64,000 nt of DNA from Phenylobacterium conjunctum (lineage in GTDB: Bacteria; Pseudomonadota; Alphaproteobacteria; Caulobacterales; Caulobacteraceae), in NCBI RefSeq assembly GCF_042679085.1, contig NZ_JBHTLQ010000009.1, positions 37,315-101,314 on the forward strand. The letters are read 5' to 3'. The first letter of the stretch is position 1, and every line of letters begins with the position of its first letter. The notes below the pieces were generated by a model that did not search any database, was not told the DNA's origin, and saw nothing but the letters and a program-made list of their open reading frames with translations. Shown here one piece after another: positions 1-8,999 of this stretch. A program made the position numbers and the translations under genes.

Positions 1-744
1 CAGCTGGGCCCGGCTGGCGGCGCCCAGCTTGGTCTTGGCCGCTTCCACGTGGCGGTGGACCGTCTCCTTGGAGATGCCCAGGATCAGGCCGATCTCCCGG
101 TCGGACTTGCCGACACTCACCCAATAGACGCACTCGAGCTCGCGGCGGGTCAGGGGCCGGGCCGGCGGCGGCTCCAGGCTGGTCTCGGGCTCCGCGAAGG
201 CGTCGCCGATCACCGCATAGAGGCTGGCCAGGGCGTGGATCGAGGCCCGCTCCACCAGGTCCACGGGCCGGCGGCGATCCATGCCGAAGGTGACCACGGC
301 GAAGTCGCCATTGGCGGTCCGCACCGGACAGACCAGGGCCTCGGCGATCAGGCTCTCCCGCGCCTCTCCGAACAGGGTGCGGGTCTTGCGGTGCATGCCC
401 CGGGCCTCGGCCTCGGACCAGGTGAACGGCCCCTTGGCCTGGAACGACATGGGGATGACGGGATCCACCAAGGCGTAGGCTTCATCCAGATAGTGCTGGC
501 TCCAGCCGTCCAGGGCGGCGTCATAGGCGCCGACGTCGGCCCGGCCATGGGCGCCGAAGATCGCCCTGGGCGCGCTGATCCGCCCATCGCTGGACAGGCG
601 CACCACCTGGCCGCCGGTCAGGCCGAAATGCCCGATGGCCTTCAGGAGACGCGCATTCAGCGCCTCAAGGGTTTCGCAGTCCTGGGCGCTGTTCAGGAAA
701 TCCCAGACAGCCTCGGCCGCGGCAGGGCTGAGCTTTTCTACCAT
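1..744 (-). CDS. LuxR-family regulator with autoinducer-binding domain, 3' end cut by window edge
   Basis: Reading the minus strand from the ATG at 744 gives 248 codons without a stop up to base 1, so the C-terminus is lost at the window edge. The N-terminal part matches an autoinducer-binding domain: W81, Y85, D94, P95 and W109 reproduce the spacing of LuxR W57, Y61, D70, P71 and W85, residues that line the acyl-homoserine-lactone pocket. The glycine expected about 28 residues after W109 is not seen. Residues about 197-248 are a LuxR-type helix-turn-helix (LTRRELECVYW, then SDREIGLILGISKETVHRHV). Only the last few residues should be missing. Likely role: an AHL-responsive or orphan transcription factor. 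No luxI-like synthase is visible in the window. Confidence 0.85.
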   Translation of the reverse strand, partial: MVEKLSPAAAEAVWDFLNSAQDCETLEALNARLLKAIGHFGLTGGQVVRLSSDGRISAPRAIFGAHGRADVGAYDAALDGWSQHYLDEAYALVDPVIPMSFQAKGPFTWSEAEARGMHRKTRTLFGEARESLIAEALVCPVRTANGDFAVVTFGMDRRRPVDLVERASIHALASLYAVIGDAFAEPETSLEPPPARPLTRRELECVYWVSVGKSDREIGLILGISKETVHRHVEAAKTKLGAASRAQL

Positions 745-811
745 GTGATGTTGCTAGCATCCCCACCACCGCCAGACGAGGGGACGTCTGACCAGAGATG
801 GGGAGCCGGCC

Positions 812-2749
812 TCATTTGCCCTTGAGGTGCGCGTCCAGCCAATCCAGCGTGCGCTGCAAGGCGTCGATCTGGTTCTCCCGCTTCACGAACCCATGGCCCT
901 CGGCGGGGTAGTACTTGGCTTCGACCGCGGCCCCAACGCTCTTCAGGGTCGCCACCACCTCTTCCGCCTGACCGCGAGGCACGCGGATGTCGTTGTCGCC
1001 CTGCAGCACCAAAAGCGGCGCCTTGGCGTTGCGGATGTAGGTCATGGGGGAGACCGCGTCATAGACCTTCTTGTCCTTGACCGGGTCGCCGATCAGGGAG
1101 CGCTGGTAGGCCTGCAGGGCGGCGTCCTCGTGCTTCAGCATCTCGTACCAGTTGATGATGCCGTACTGTGATACGGCGGCCGCCCAGACGTCCGGCGTCT
1201 TGCCGATGGCCATCAGCGTCATGAACCCGCCGTAGGAGCCGCCGGTGATGCCGATCCGCTTGGCGTCCACATAGCCGGTGGCGGCCAGGAACTTCGCGCC
1301 ATAGACCTCGTCGATCAGGTCCATCCCGCCCAGGTCCTTGTGGTTGGCCAGCTGGAAGGCCTTGCCGTAGCCGGTCGAGCCGCGGACGTTGGGCAGGATC
1401 ACCACATAGCCGCGCGAGGCGAGCGCCACGCCCAGCCGGCTGAACCGGTCCAGGGTCTGGCCGGTCGGGCCGCCATGGGGAATCACCACGCCCGGCGCGG
1501 TCCCGTCCCGCTTCAGGTTGAAGGGGGTGATCATCACCGCGCTGATGATGGTGCCGTCTTCGCTCTTGTAGTGGACGATCTGGGAGCTCGGCAGACGGCT
1601 GGCGTCCAGGCTCGCGAGGGCGAACTGGGTCAGCTTGCGGGGCGCCGCGGCGCCTGAGAGATCCGCCACCCAATAGTCGGTGGGCGTGTTCGCCGCGTCA
1701 TGGACCACAAGCAGACGACCGTCCGCGGTCATGGGGTGGGCGCCGGCCGCGGCGTTGTAGCCCGGCGGCAGGCCCAGCCCGCGACTGGCGCCGGTGGCCA
1801 GGTCGACCACCGCCAGGTCGGTGCGGCCGTCGGCGTTGGTGGTCACCAGCACAGACCTGCCATCAGGGGTGAAGGCGTCCGCCGTCTGCTCCCAGGGCGT
1901 GGGGGCCAGCCAGCGATAGGCGCCGGCGGCGATCTCCAGCACCGCGGCCTGGAACTGGCCGGCCTTGGCGTCGGAGGAGACGGCGATCAGCTTGCCGTCG
2001 GCCGAGACATCCGAAGCCTGGATCATCGCCTTGGCCTTGGGATCGGTCAGCGACACCGCGGCCCCGCCCGCCAGCGGCACGCGCCAGACACCGCCCAGGG
2101 TGCGGCCCACATTGCGCCGGTTGGCGACCAGGTCCGTTCCCAGCCAGCCCACCGGCGACCAGGTGAAGTCCGGCGCCGCCTCCGCCGTCAGCACCCGCAC
2201 CTTGCGGTCGGCCCAGCCCATCGCCGCCACATTGGCCCCGGCGTCGGCCTTGCGCTTCGCGGCGAAGGCCAGGGTCGCGCCATCCTTGGAGAACAGGGCC
2301 TCGGTCTCTGAAATGTCCGGCGTTTGGGTCAGGTTGACCACGTCGCCCCCGGCCACGGGCACGGCGTAGAGATCGTACATCTCGTCGCCGCCATGGTCGG
2401 CCTGAAAGACCACCCATTTGCCGTCCGGCGAGACCGCGAGGCCGCTCTGCCGGTCGTCGGACACGGTGAGCTGCACGGGCCAGCCGCCGGCGGCGTCCAT
2501 GCGCCACAGATTGTAGCGGCCGGTCAGGTTGGTGGAGATCACCACCGACCTGCCGTCCGGGGTCCAGGCCGCGTCCAGACCGCCCCGGGTGAAGTAGAGG
2601 TCCGCCGCCGAGACCGGCGGGGCGGCGTTGGGGTTCTGGACCGAGACGACCGAGGCCGGATCGGTGACGCCGGTCGCGGGAGAGGGAACCGCCGCCTGGG
2701 CCGCGCCCGCGGCCAGGAACAGCCCAAGGGCTGGGATCTTTGTGCGCAT
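812..2749 (-). CDS. S9-family peptidase (prolyl oligopeptidase/dipeptidyl peptidase type), exported
   Basis: The 645-residue protein begins with a signal peptide (about residues 1-19, ending AAGAAQA), so it is probably periplasmic. Residues about 50-390 carry WD40-like (PD40) beta-propeller repeats such as SPDGKWVVFQ. The C-terminal third is an alpha/beta hydrolase of the Peptidase_S9 family with nucleophile elbow GGSYGGF (Ser505), and likely Asp587 (QGDNDIRVP) and His619 (EGHGF), so the triad is complete. The family cleaves short peptides, often after proline; substrate choice cannot be read from sequence. The ATG is preceded by a GGGGGA ribosome site. It stands in a run of minus-strand genes but 57 bp separate it from the upstream hydrolase. 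Confidence 0.93.
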   Translation of the reverse strand: MRTKIPALGLFLAAGAAQAAVPSPATGVTDPASVVSVQNPNAAPPVSAADLYFTRGGLDAAWTPDGRSVVISTNLTGRYNLWRMDAAGGWPVQLTVSDDRQSGLAVSPDGKWVVFQADHGGDEMYDLYAVPVAGGDVVNLTQTPDISETEALFSKDGATLAFAAKRKADAGANVAAMGWADRKVRVLTAEAAPDFTWSPVGWLGTDLVANRRNVGRTLGGVWRVPLAGGAAVSLTDPKAKAMIQASDVSADGKLIAVSSDAKAGQFQAAVLEIAAGAYRWLAPTPWEQTADAFTPDGRSVLVTTNADGRTDLAVVDLATGASRGLGLPPGYNAAAGAHPMTADGRLLVVHDAANTPTDYWVADLSGAAAPRKLTQFALASLDASRLPSSQIVHYKSEDGTIISAVMITPFNLKRDGTAPGVVIPHGGPTGQTLDRFSRLGVALASRGYVVILPNVRGSTGYGKAFQLANHKDLGGMDLIDEVYGAKFLAATGYVDAKRIGITGGSYGGFMTLMAIGKTPDVWAAAVSQYGIINWYEMLKHEDAALQAYQRSLIGDPVKDKKVYDAVSPMTYIRNAKAPLLVLQGDNDIRVPRGQAEEVVATLKSVGAAVEAKYYPAEGHGFVKRENQIDALQRTLDWLDAHLKGK

Positions 2750-2806
2750 GAAGGTCCCCCAGAAGTTGAAAGGGCGACCTTAGACACCGCGGGCCGCGCG
2801 GCAAGC

Positions 2807-3769
2807 TCAGTCGAGCAGGCCGCCTCGCTTCAGCCAGGCCAGCACCAGGTCAGGCCAAGCGGCCACAGGCTTGCCGACCGCGAAGCGCAGGCCAAATCCA
2901 TGCGCGCCCTCCTGGAAGAAATGCGCCTCCACAGGGACCTTGGCCGCGCGCAGGGCCGCGAGCAGGCCGAGGCTGTTCTCCGGCGGGACGCTGGCATCGT
3001 CGAGCGCGTGGACCAGCATCACCGGAGGCGCATCTGGCCGCGCCAGGGCCTCCAGGGAATAGGCGCGCACCTGGTCCGACGCCGGCGCCTCGCCCAGCAG
3101 GTTGCGCCGCGAACCTTGGTGGGCGAAGGCCGCATCCATGGTCGCCACAGGATAGACCAGGATCGAGACGTCCGGCCGGGCCGAGACCTGGTCGGCCGCG
3201 TCGAGGGGCGCATAGACCGGCCGGTCGAAGGCGAGCGTCAGCATCCCCGCCACATGCCCGCCGGCCGAGAAGCCAATCACCCCCACGCGGTGCGGATCGA
3301 CGGCGAATTCCGCCGCCCGGTAGCGGATCAGCCGCAGCGCCCGCTGGGCGTCCTGCAACGGCGCATCCGGCCCCGCCGCCCAGCCCTCCTGCGGCAGGCG
3401 ATAGGTCATGACGAACACCGTGACGCCGGAGGCCGCCAACCGCTCGGCGGTCTCATAGCCCTCCTTGTCCATCACCACCCAGGCATAGCCCCCGCCTGGC
3501 GCCATCAACAGGGCCAGGCCGTTGGGGTGCTGGGGCCGAAACACCGTCAGGGTCGGCCGGGTCACGCCCTTGACGATCCGGTCGCGCAGATCAGCCGGCC
3601 CCTTGGCCCGCTCGACCACCTCTTCCTTCGCCGTCGCGTGCTCACCCCCCGGCGCCGCCCCAGGCCAGATCGAGATCAGCTCATGCCCAGGCGCGAACGG
3701 GCTCTCCCCCGCCAAAGCGGGCGTGGCGACCAGCAGCAACAACGCCAGAAGTCTGGAAACCGGTGTCAT
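2807..3769 (-). CDS. Secreted alpha/beta hydrolase (acetyl-esterase/BD-FAE-like)
   Basis: The 320-residue protein has a clear signal peptide (MTPVSRLLALLLLVATPALA) and an alpha/beta-hydrolase fold. The oxyanion segment APGGGYAW, the nucleophile elbow GFSAGGH, an acid residue in HALDDASVPP and the His in EGAHGFG make a complete serine-esterase triad. The order and spacing resemble acetyl-xylan or feruloyl esterases and the COG0657/Axe2-like group, so release of acyl groups from sugars or small esters is the likely reaction. It lies 57 bp upstream of the S9 peptidase gene on the same strand, and the two could be co-transcribed. The exact substrate is unknown. Confidence 0.85.
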   Translation of the reverse strand: MTPVSRLLALLLLVATPALAGESPFAPGHELISIWPGAAPGGEHATAKEEVVERAKGPADLRDRIVKGVTRPTLTVFRPQHPNGLALLMAPGGGYAWVVMDKEGYETAERLAASGVTVFVMTYRLPQEGWAAGPDAPLQDAQRALRLIRYRAAEFAVDPHRVGVIGFSAGGHVAGMLTLAFDRPVYAPLDAADQVSARPDVSILVYPVATMDAAFAHQGSRRNLLGEAPASDQVRAYSLEALARPDAPPVMLVHALDDASVPPENSLGLLAALRAAKVPVEAHFFQEGAHGFGLRFAVGKPVAAWPDLVLAWLKRGGLLD

Positions 3770-3810
3770 GGCGCTATGCTAGGCGCGAGGCGCCGGCGTG
3801 AAAACCCCGC

Positions 3811-3841
3811 CCGCTCATCCCCGCGCAGCGGGGATGAGCGG
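3811..3841. repeat. Short intergenic hairpin of the CCGCTCATCCCCGC family
   Basis: A perfect 14-bp inverted repeat (CCGCTCATCCCCGC, loop GCA, then its complement) lies between the PBP gene end and the hydrolase gene start. Its arm is the same word that opens the larger 29-bp inverted repeats at 12231-12331 and 60970-61103, so it looks like a miniature or collapsed copy of that family. It could also act as a terminator for the penicillin-binding protein gene, but no T-run follows. Confidence 0.8.
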
Positions 3842-3848
3842 TGGAGGA

Positions 3849-5990
3849 TCAGAACGGCGGGTCGGCGGGGGTGTCCTTGGGGGGTTCGGCGACCGCTTCG
3901 GCGGGGGGCTGGGCCAGGGGCTGGCCATCGGGGCCGAGCGGGACGTCCGCGCCGGGATCGGCGACCACCTCTTCGGCCGGGAGCTCTTCCTCCACCGGCG
4001 CAACCGGCTTCGGGTTGTCGCGGTTGACGGCGTAGGAGACGAACTCCTTCCAAATGCGCGCCGGCAGGCCGCCGCCGACCACGCCGTACATGGCGTCATT
4101 GTTGTCGTTGCCGACCCAGACACCGACCACCAGGTCCCCGACCCAGCCCACGAACAGGGCGTCGCGATAGTTCTGAGTGGTGCCGGTCTTGCCGAAGGCG
4201 CCGGGGATGGCGGCCTCGATGCCGGTGCCGCGCTGGGTGGCGGAGCTCAGCATCTGGCGCATGCCGGCCAGTTCGGCCTTGCCCAGCGGGCGCGGCCGCA
4301 CCGGCGGGGTGAAGGTGGCCAGGCCGTGCGGGGTGATCGGCGCCTGGCCCGCGGCGATTGCGGCGTAGGCGGCGGTCAGGTCCACCAGGCTCATCGGCCC
4401 GGTGCCGAGCGCCAGGGTCAGGTCCTTGGGGATCTCCTCGCGGATGCCCAGCGAGCGGGCGGTGGCGATGATCGCGTCCGGCCCGATCTCCTTGGCGAGG
4501 CGCACGGCGGCCACATTGGACGAGCCGGCGAAGGCGGTGATCAGCGGCACCTCGCGCCCGGCGTACTTGCCCTCGTGATTCCGCGGCGTGTAGCCCGAGA
4601 CCTGGACCGGGGCGTCCAGGATCGGGCTCATCGGCGTCATGCCCTTGCGCAGGGCCGCCAGGTAGACAAACAGCTTGAAGGACGAGCCCGGCTGGCGTTC
4701 GCCGTCGGCGCGGTTGAACTGGCTTTCCTTGTAGTCCTTGCCCCCCACCATCGCGACGACCCGGCCGTCAGGACGCATGGCCACCAGGGCGGCCTGGGTG
4801 ACGTTCAGCATCCGCCCGTCCTGCTGAAGCTTGGTGCGGATGATCTTCTCGGCCTGGGCCTGCAGCTGGGGATCCAGGGTGGTCTTGATGATGGTCTCGC
4901 CGTACTGGCCGGCGGTCACCTCCCGGGCCTGGGGGATCACCCAGTCGGCGAAGTAGGAGCCGGTGGGCAGCTTTTTCGGCCCCGGCGCGATGGTCACGGA
5001 CCGTGCGGCCCGCGCGGCCTGAGCCTTCGTGATCGCCCCGGTCTCGACCATGGCGTTCAGCACGACGCGCATGCGTTCGCGCGCGCCGTCCGGATTGACG
5101 CTGGGCGCCAGGCGCGAGGGCGCCTTGACCAGGCCCGCCAGCATGGCCGCCTCGCCGATGGAGAGATCCTCCGGCGACTTATTGAAATAGCGCTGCGAGG
5201 CCGCGCGCAGGCCGAACGCCCCTTCGCCGAAATAGACCGACGACAGGTAGCGCGAGAGGATCTCGTCCTTGCTCAGCCGCGTCTCGAGATAGAGGGCGAT
5301 GAGGGCTTCCTGGGCCTTGCGCCGCAGGCTGCGCTTGTTGGTCAGGAAGGCGTTCTTGGCCAGCTGCTGGGTGATGGTCGAGCCGCCCTCGGCCACCCCG
5401 CCCGCCTGGGCGTTGGCCCGCACGGCGCGGATGATGCCCAGGGGATCGACGCCCATGTGCTTGTAGAACCGCCGGTCCTCGATGGCGACGAAGGCGTCAG
5501 GCACGGCCTTGGGCAGCTTGCGCGCATCGATCGGGGCTTCCTTGTAGGAGCCACGTTTGGCGATGGGCTGGCCGTTGTCGGCCACCAGGATCAGCACCGG
5601 GCTCGACAGGGGCTCCAGCGCCCGGTTGAGCGGCAGGGACCACAGGAGCGAGCCGATGATCGCCACGATCATCAGGAAGACGGCGGCGATCCCGGCCGTC
5701 ACCTGCCAGCGCCGCTGCATCCAGACCGGGACGGGCTCAGCCTCTTCCCCCGGCGCCGTCTCGACGGCGGGCTCGGTCAGCTCTGCCTCTTCTGGCCCAG
5801 GCTCTTCGGCAGCAGACTCTTCGGCAGCGGGTTCTTCGGCGGCAGGAGCTTCTGACGCAGGCTCTTCCGTGACGGCCTCGTCCTCCGCCGCCTCAGCGCC
5901 CACGACCTCCGCCGTCACCTCGCCGTCGGGCGCATCGGCCTCGGGGGTCGGCTCGGTCTCAGGGGTTTCGGGCTCAACAGGATCGGACAT
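3849..5990 (-). CDS. Class A penicillin-binding protein (PBP1A family, bifunctional)
   Basis: The 713-residue protein polymerises and cross-links peptidoglycan at the inner membrane. Residues 1-88 are an unusually acidic, Glu/Ala/Pro-rich cytoplasmic tail. A membrane anchor spans about 97-119. The GT51 glycosyltransferase domain follows (catalytic Glu171 in EDRRFYKHMG; GGSTITQQLAKN at 202-213). The transpeptidase domain carries SSFK (Ser436-Lys439), SSN (490-492) and KTGT (601-604), so all catalytic motifs are present. Another Pro/Glu-rich tail closes the protein. It lies 69 bp downstream of the small membrane-protein gene on the same strand. Caulobacteraceae carry several paralogous PBP1A-type enzymes, so I do not assign a symbol. 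Confidence 0.95.
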   Translation of the reverse strand: MSDPVEPETPETEPTPEADAPDGEVTAEVVGAEAAEDEAVTEEPASEAPAAEEPAAEESAAEEPGPEEAELTEPAVETAPGEEAEPVPVWMQRRWQVTAGIAAVFLMIVAIIGSLLWSLPLNRALEPLSSPVLILVADNGQPIAKRGSYKEAPIDARKLPKAVPDAFVAIEDRRFYKHMGVDPLGIIRAVRANAQAGGVAEGGSTITQQLAKNAFLTNKRSLRRKAQEALIALYLETRLSKDEILSRYLSSVYFGEGAFGLRAASQRYFNKSPEDLSIGEAAMLAGLVKAPSRLAPSVNPDGARERMRVVLNAMVETGAITKAQAARAARSVTIAPGPKKLPTGSYFADWVIPQAREVTAGQYGETIIKTTLDPQLQAQAEKIIRTKLQQDGRMLNVTQAALVAMRPDGRVVAMVGGKDYKESQFNRADGERQPGSSFKLFVYLAALRKGMTPMSPILDAPVQVSGYTPRNHEGKYAGREVPLITAFAGSSNVAAVRLAKEIGPDAIIATARSLGIREEIPKDLTLALGTGPMSLVDLTAAYAAIAAGQAPITPHGLATFTPPVRPRPLGKAELAGMRQMLSSATQRGTGIEAAIPGAFGKTGTTQNYRDALFVGWVGDLVVGVWVGNDNNDAMYGVVGGGLPARIWKEFVSYAVNRDNPKPVAPVEEELPAEEVVADPGADVPLGPDGQPLAQPPAEAVAEPPKDTPADPPF

Positions 5991-6059
5991 ACGTGTCGCC
6001 GTCTTTCGGAAGCCGGGTCCATATCACAGGCAGGCGCTGAGCCAAGCGGCGCAACAGGA

Positions 6060-6656
6060 TCACGTCTTGGGCCACAGGCTGTCGGCCGCCGCCTGGGGCT
6101 CGCCTTTCAGGCCCCGACGCACCAGGGACAGGCCCTCCAGCTTGATCTCCGCCCCGCGCAGCAGGCGCGGGTGCAGGCTGTAGCCGAGCTGGTAGAGGGC
6201 GCGGTCCGTCTTCATCTGGCCGTCCTCGACGAAGACGGTCTGGATCGCCACCGGAACCCGGCCGGTCTCGGCCTTGGGCGACATCTTGCGCAGCGGACCG
6301 GCGATCCAACCGGCCTCGAGGCGCGGATTGCCCGTGGTCTCGACCTTGGCCTCGCGCAGGGCCTTGGGAAACCAGATGGCCTGGGTCTGGATCACCTGGC
6401 CCTCGGTCACCGCCTCGAGCTTCAGCCACGCGCCGTCGCCCTGCGGGCTGGCGGTCATCAGGAAGGCCTGGCGCCGCACGCTGGCCTCAGCTTCCGCCTC
6501 ATGCGCCTTGGCCGCGGCCACGCGCTCGCGGTGCGTGTCCCAATAGCCCAGGGCGGCCACCACCAGGGCCAGCACACCGACGGCTTCCGCCAGGGTCAGC
6601 CAGCGGAACGGCGGCAGCTTTCGGGACGGCTCGCTCAAGTCAGGCTCCAGGCTCAA
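6060..6656 (-). CDS. Hypothetical single-pass membrane protein
   Basis: I do not recognise this family. The 198-residue product has one membrane helix near the N-terminus (about residues 21-41, LAEAVGVLALVVAALGYW), then a short charged Ala/Glu-rich coiled segment (RERVAAAKAHEAEAEA) and a soluble domain rich in beta-prone residues. The longest frame starts at a TTG (6656) with no good ribosome site. A second TTG at 6638 has GGAG about six bases upstream and may be the true start. The next gene downstream on the same strand is the class A PBP; the 69-bp spacing allows co-transcription but does not prove it. Confidence 0.65.
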   Translation of the reverse strand: MSLEPDLSEPSRKLPPFRWLTLAEAVGVLALVVAALGYWDTHRERVAAAKAHEAEAEASVRRQAFLMTASPQGDGAWLKLEAVTEGQVIQTQAIWFPKALREAKVETTGNPRLEAGWIAGPLRKMSPKAETGRVPVAIQTVFVEDGQMKTDRALYQLGYSLHPRLLRGAEIKLEGLSLVRRGLKGEPQAAADSLWPKT

Positions 6657-6704
6657 CGGACGTGGTTAAGCCTAGGCCCGAACATCTTGGCTTTTTGTTG
6701 AAGC

Positions 6705-8858
6705 CTAGCCTTTCGCCAGCTCGGCCTTCCGCTCGCGACGGCGCCGCGTAAGGATGTGCTCGGTATAGCCGTTCGGCTGGGTGCGGCCTTCGAACACCAG
6801 GTCCAGTGCGGCCTGGAAGGCGATGGACTTGTCCGGGGCCGGGGCCATCGGGACATAGGCCGCGTCGTCGGCGTTCTGGGCGTCCACTACGGCGGCCATG
6901 CGCACCATGGTCTCGCGCACCTGGGCCTCGGTGCAGACCCCATGATGCAGCCAGTTGGCCATGTGCTGGCTGGAGATCCGCAGCGTGGCGCGGTCCTCCA
7001 TCAGGCCCACATCGTGGATGTCCGGCACCTTGGAGCAGCCGACGCCCTGGTCGATCCAGCGGACCACATAGCCCAGGATCCCTTGGGCGTTGTTGTCCAG
7101 CTCCTGCTGCACGTCGGCCGGGCTCCAGTTGGACTTGGCCAGCGGCGGGGTGAGCAGTTCGTCCGTGCCGGTCTTGGTCCCCGAGGCGCCCATCTGGGCC
7201 TGCAGGGCGGGCACGTCGACCTCGTGATAGTGCAGGGCGTGCAGGGTCGCCGCCGTCGGCGACGGCACCCAGGCGGTGTTGGCCCCGGCCTTGGGATGGC
7301 CGACCTTGGCGGCCAGCATGTCCTTCATCATGTCCGGCGCGGCCCACATGCCCTTGCCGATCTGAGCCTTGCCGGGGAAGCCGGCGGCCAGGCCGATCTC
7401 GACATTGCGCTTCTCATAGGCCGGCAGCCAGGGCTCGGCCTTGATGGCGTCCTTGCGGGCCATGGGACCGGCTTCCATGGCGGTGTGGATCTCGTCGCCG
7501 GTGCGGTCCAGGAAGCCGGTGTTGATGAACACCACCCGGTCCTTGGCGGCGAAGATGCAGGCCTTCAGGTTGGCGCTGGTCCGGCGCTCCTCGTCCATGA
7601 TGCCGAGCTTGACGGTGTTGCGCGTGAGGCCGAGCGCATCCTCGACCATGTCGAACAGCCGCACCGCCAGGGCCACCTCGTCGGGGCCGTGCATCTTCGG
7701 CTTCACCACATAGACCGAGCCCGCGCGGCTGTTGCGGCGCGCGCCCTTCAGGTCGTGCAGGGCGGCGGCCACGGTCACCAGGGCGTCGACGGCGGTCTCA
7801 TAGACCGGCTGACCGTTCAGGGTGACCATGTCGGTCAGCATGTGGTGGCCGACATTGCGCACCAAGAGCAGGCTGCGGCCCTTCAGGGTCAGGCTCTTGC
7901 CGTCGGCGGTCTGATAGACCCGGTCTTCCTCCAGACGGCGGGTCTCGGTCTTGCCGCCCTTCTGGAAGCTGGCGGTCAGGTCGCCCTTCATCAGGCCCAG
8001 CCAGTTCCGATAGACGCCTGTCTTGTCTTCGGCGTCCACGGCGGCCACCGAGTCCTCGCAGTCCTGGATGGCGGTCAGGGCCGATTCCACCAACACGTCC
8101 GAGACACCGGCCGGATCGTCCTTGCCAATGTTGTGGGTGCGGTCGACCTGGATCTCCAGGTGCAGGCCGTTGTGCTTCAGGAGCACGCCGGCGGGCGCCT
8201 GCGCCTCGCCCAGCCAGCCGCCGAACTGGGCCGGATCGGCCAGGCCGGTGACGCCGCCATCCTTCAGGGTCACGGCCACCGCGCCGTCCGAAATCGCATA
8301 GCCGGTCGCGTCCGCGTGCGAGCCCTTGGCGAGCGGCGCGACACGGTCGAGCAGGGCCCGCCCATAGGCGATGACCTTGCCGCCACGGACCGGATCATAG
8401 CCTTTCACACCCGTCGGCGGCTCGAGCGCGTCGGTGCCATAGAGGGCGTCATACAGGCTGCCCCAGCGCGCATTGGCGGCGTTCAGGGCGTACCGGCCGT
8501 TAGAAACCGGCACCACCAGCTGCGGCCCGGCGATGCTGGCGATCTCGGGATCGACGTTTGCGACGTCGATCTGGAAGTCGGCCGGCTCGGGCAGGAGATA
8601 GCCGATCTCCTTCAGGAAGGCGGTCTCTTCGGCCACGTCCACCGGCTTGCCGCGGCGGGCGGTCCAGTAGGCGTCAACCTTTTGCTGAAGCTCGTCCCGG
8701 CGCGCCAGCAGGGCGGCGTTCTTCTCGCCGAACTCGGTGAGTACGGCCTCGAGCGCGGTCCAGAAGGCGTCCGCCGAAACCCCGGTCCCAGGGAGCAGGT
8801 CCTGCTCCACAAAGCTCTTCAGGAGATCGTCGACCGACAGGGCGCTGGAGATGTTCAT
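6705..8858 (-). CDS. glcB: Malate synthase G
   Basis: The 717-residue protein condenses glyoxylate with acetyl-CoA to malate, the second step of the glyoxylate shunt, in the cytoplasm. Length and motifs match the monomeric G isoform: the TIM-barrel core with TGDEIHT, GMWAAPDMM and the late SKVPDIHDVGLMEDRATLRI region carrying catalytic-loop residues. I take the ATG at 8858 (MNISSALSVDD), not the in-frame TTG seven codons upstream, because family members begin at this point. It lies on the same strand as, and 141 bp downstream of, the acyl-type regulator gene at 9000-10403. With aceA beyond that regulator, the whole shunt is encoded here. Confidence 0.96.
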   Translation of the reverse strand: MNISSALSVDDLLKSFVEQDLLPGTGVSADAFWTALEAVLTEFGEKNAALLARRDELQQKVDAYWTARRGKPVDVAEETAFLKEIGYLLPEPADFQIDVANVDPEIASIAGPQLVVPVSNGRYALNAANARWGSLYDALYGTDALEPPTGVKGYDPVRGGKVIAYGRALLDRVAPLAKGSHADATGYAISDGAVAVTLKDGGVTGLADPAQFGGWLGEAQAPAGVLLKHNGLHLEIQVDRTHNIGKDDPAGVSDVLVESALTAIQDCEDSVAAVDAEDKTGVYRNWLGLMKGDLTASFQKGGKTETRRLEEDRVYQTADGKSLTLKGRSLLLVRNVGHHMLTDMVTLNGQPVYETAVDALVTVAAALHDLKGARRNSRAGSVYVVKPKMHGPDEVALAVRLFDMVEDALGLTRNTVKLGIMDEERRTSANLKACIFAAKDRVVFINTGFLDRTGDEIHTAMEAGPMARKDAIKAEPWLPAYEKRNVEIGLAAGFPGKAQIGKGMWAAPDMMKDMLAAKVGHPKAGANTAWVPSPTAATLHALHYHEVDVPALQAQMGASGTKTGTDELLTPPLAKSNWSPADVQQELDNNAQGILGYVVRWIDQGVGCSKVPDIHDVGLMEDRATLRISSQHMANWLHHGVCTEAQVRETMVRMAAVVDAQNADDAAYVPMAPAPDKSIAFQAALDLVFEGRTQPNGYTEHILTRRRRERKAELAKG

Positions 8859-8999
8859 TTCGCGTACCGAGCCTTCCAATAAGGTGACTTCCGGTCCCCA
8901 GGGCCAAGCCTGGAGGCGGTTTCTCGGCGCGCTTTACTGCACGGAAGCGGCTCCGTTGAAAGCCCCCCCTGCCCCAGAAATTTCACGCCACCGGGCGTC

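Noticed and set aside
3798..5855. A 685-codon open frame on the plus strand opposite the PBP gene
   Set aside because: It is a shadow of the well-supported PBP1A gene, whose catalytic motifs are complete.
6756..8882. A long open frame on the plus strand opposite glcB
   Set aside because: It mirrors glcB codon by codon in a GC-rich sequence and has a low-complexity Gly/His/Arg/Val-rich translation with no recognisable domain.
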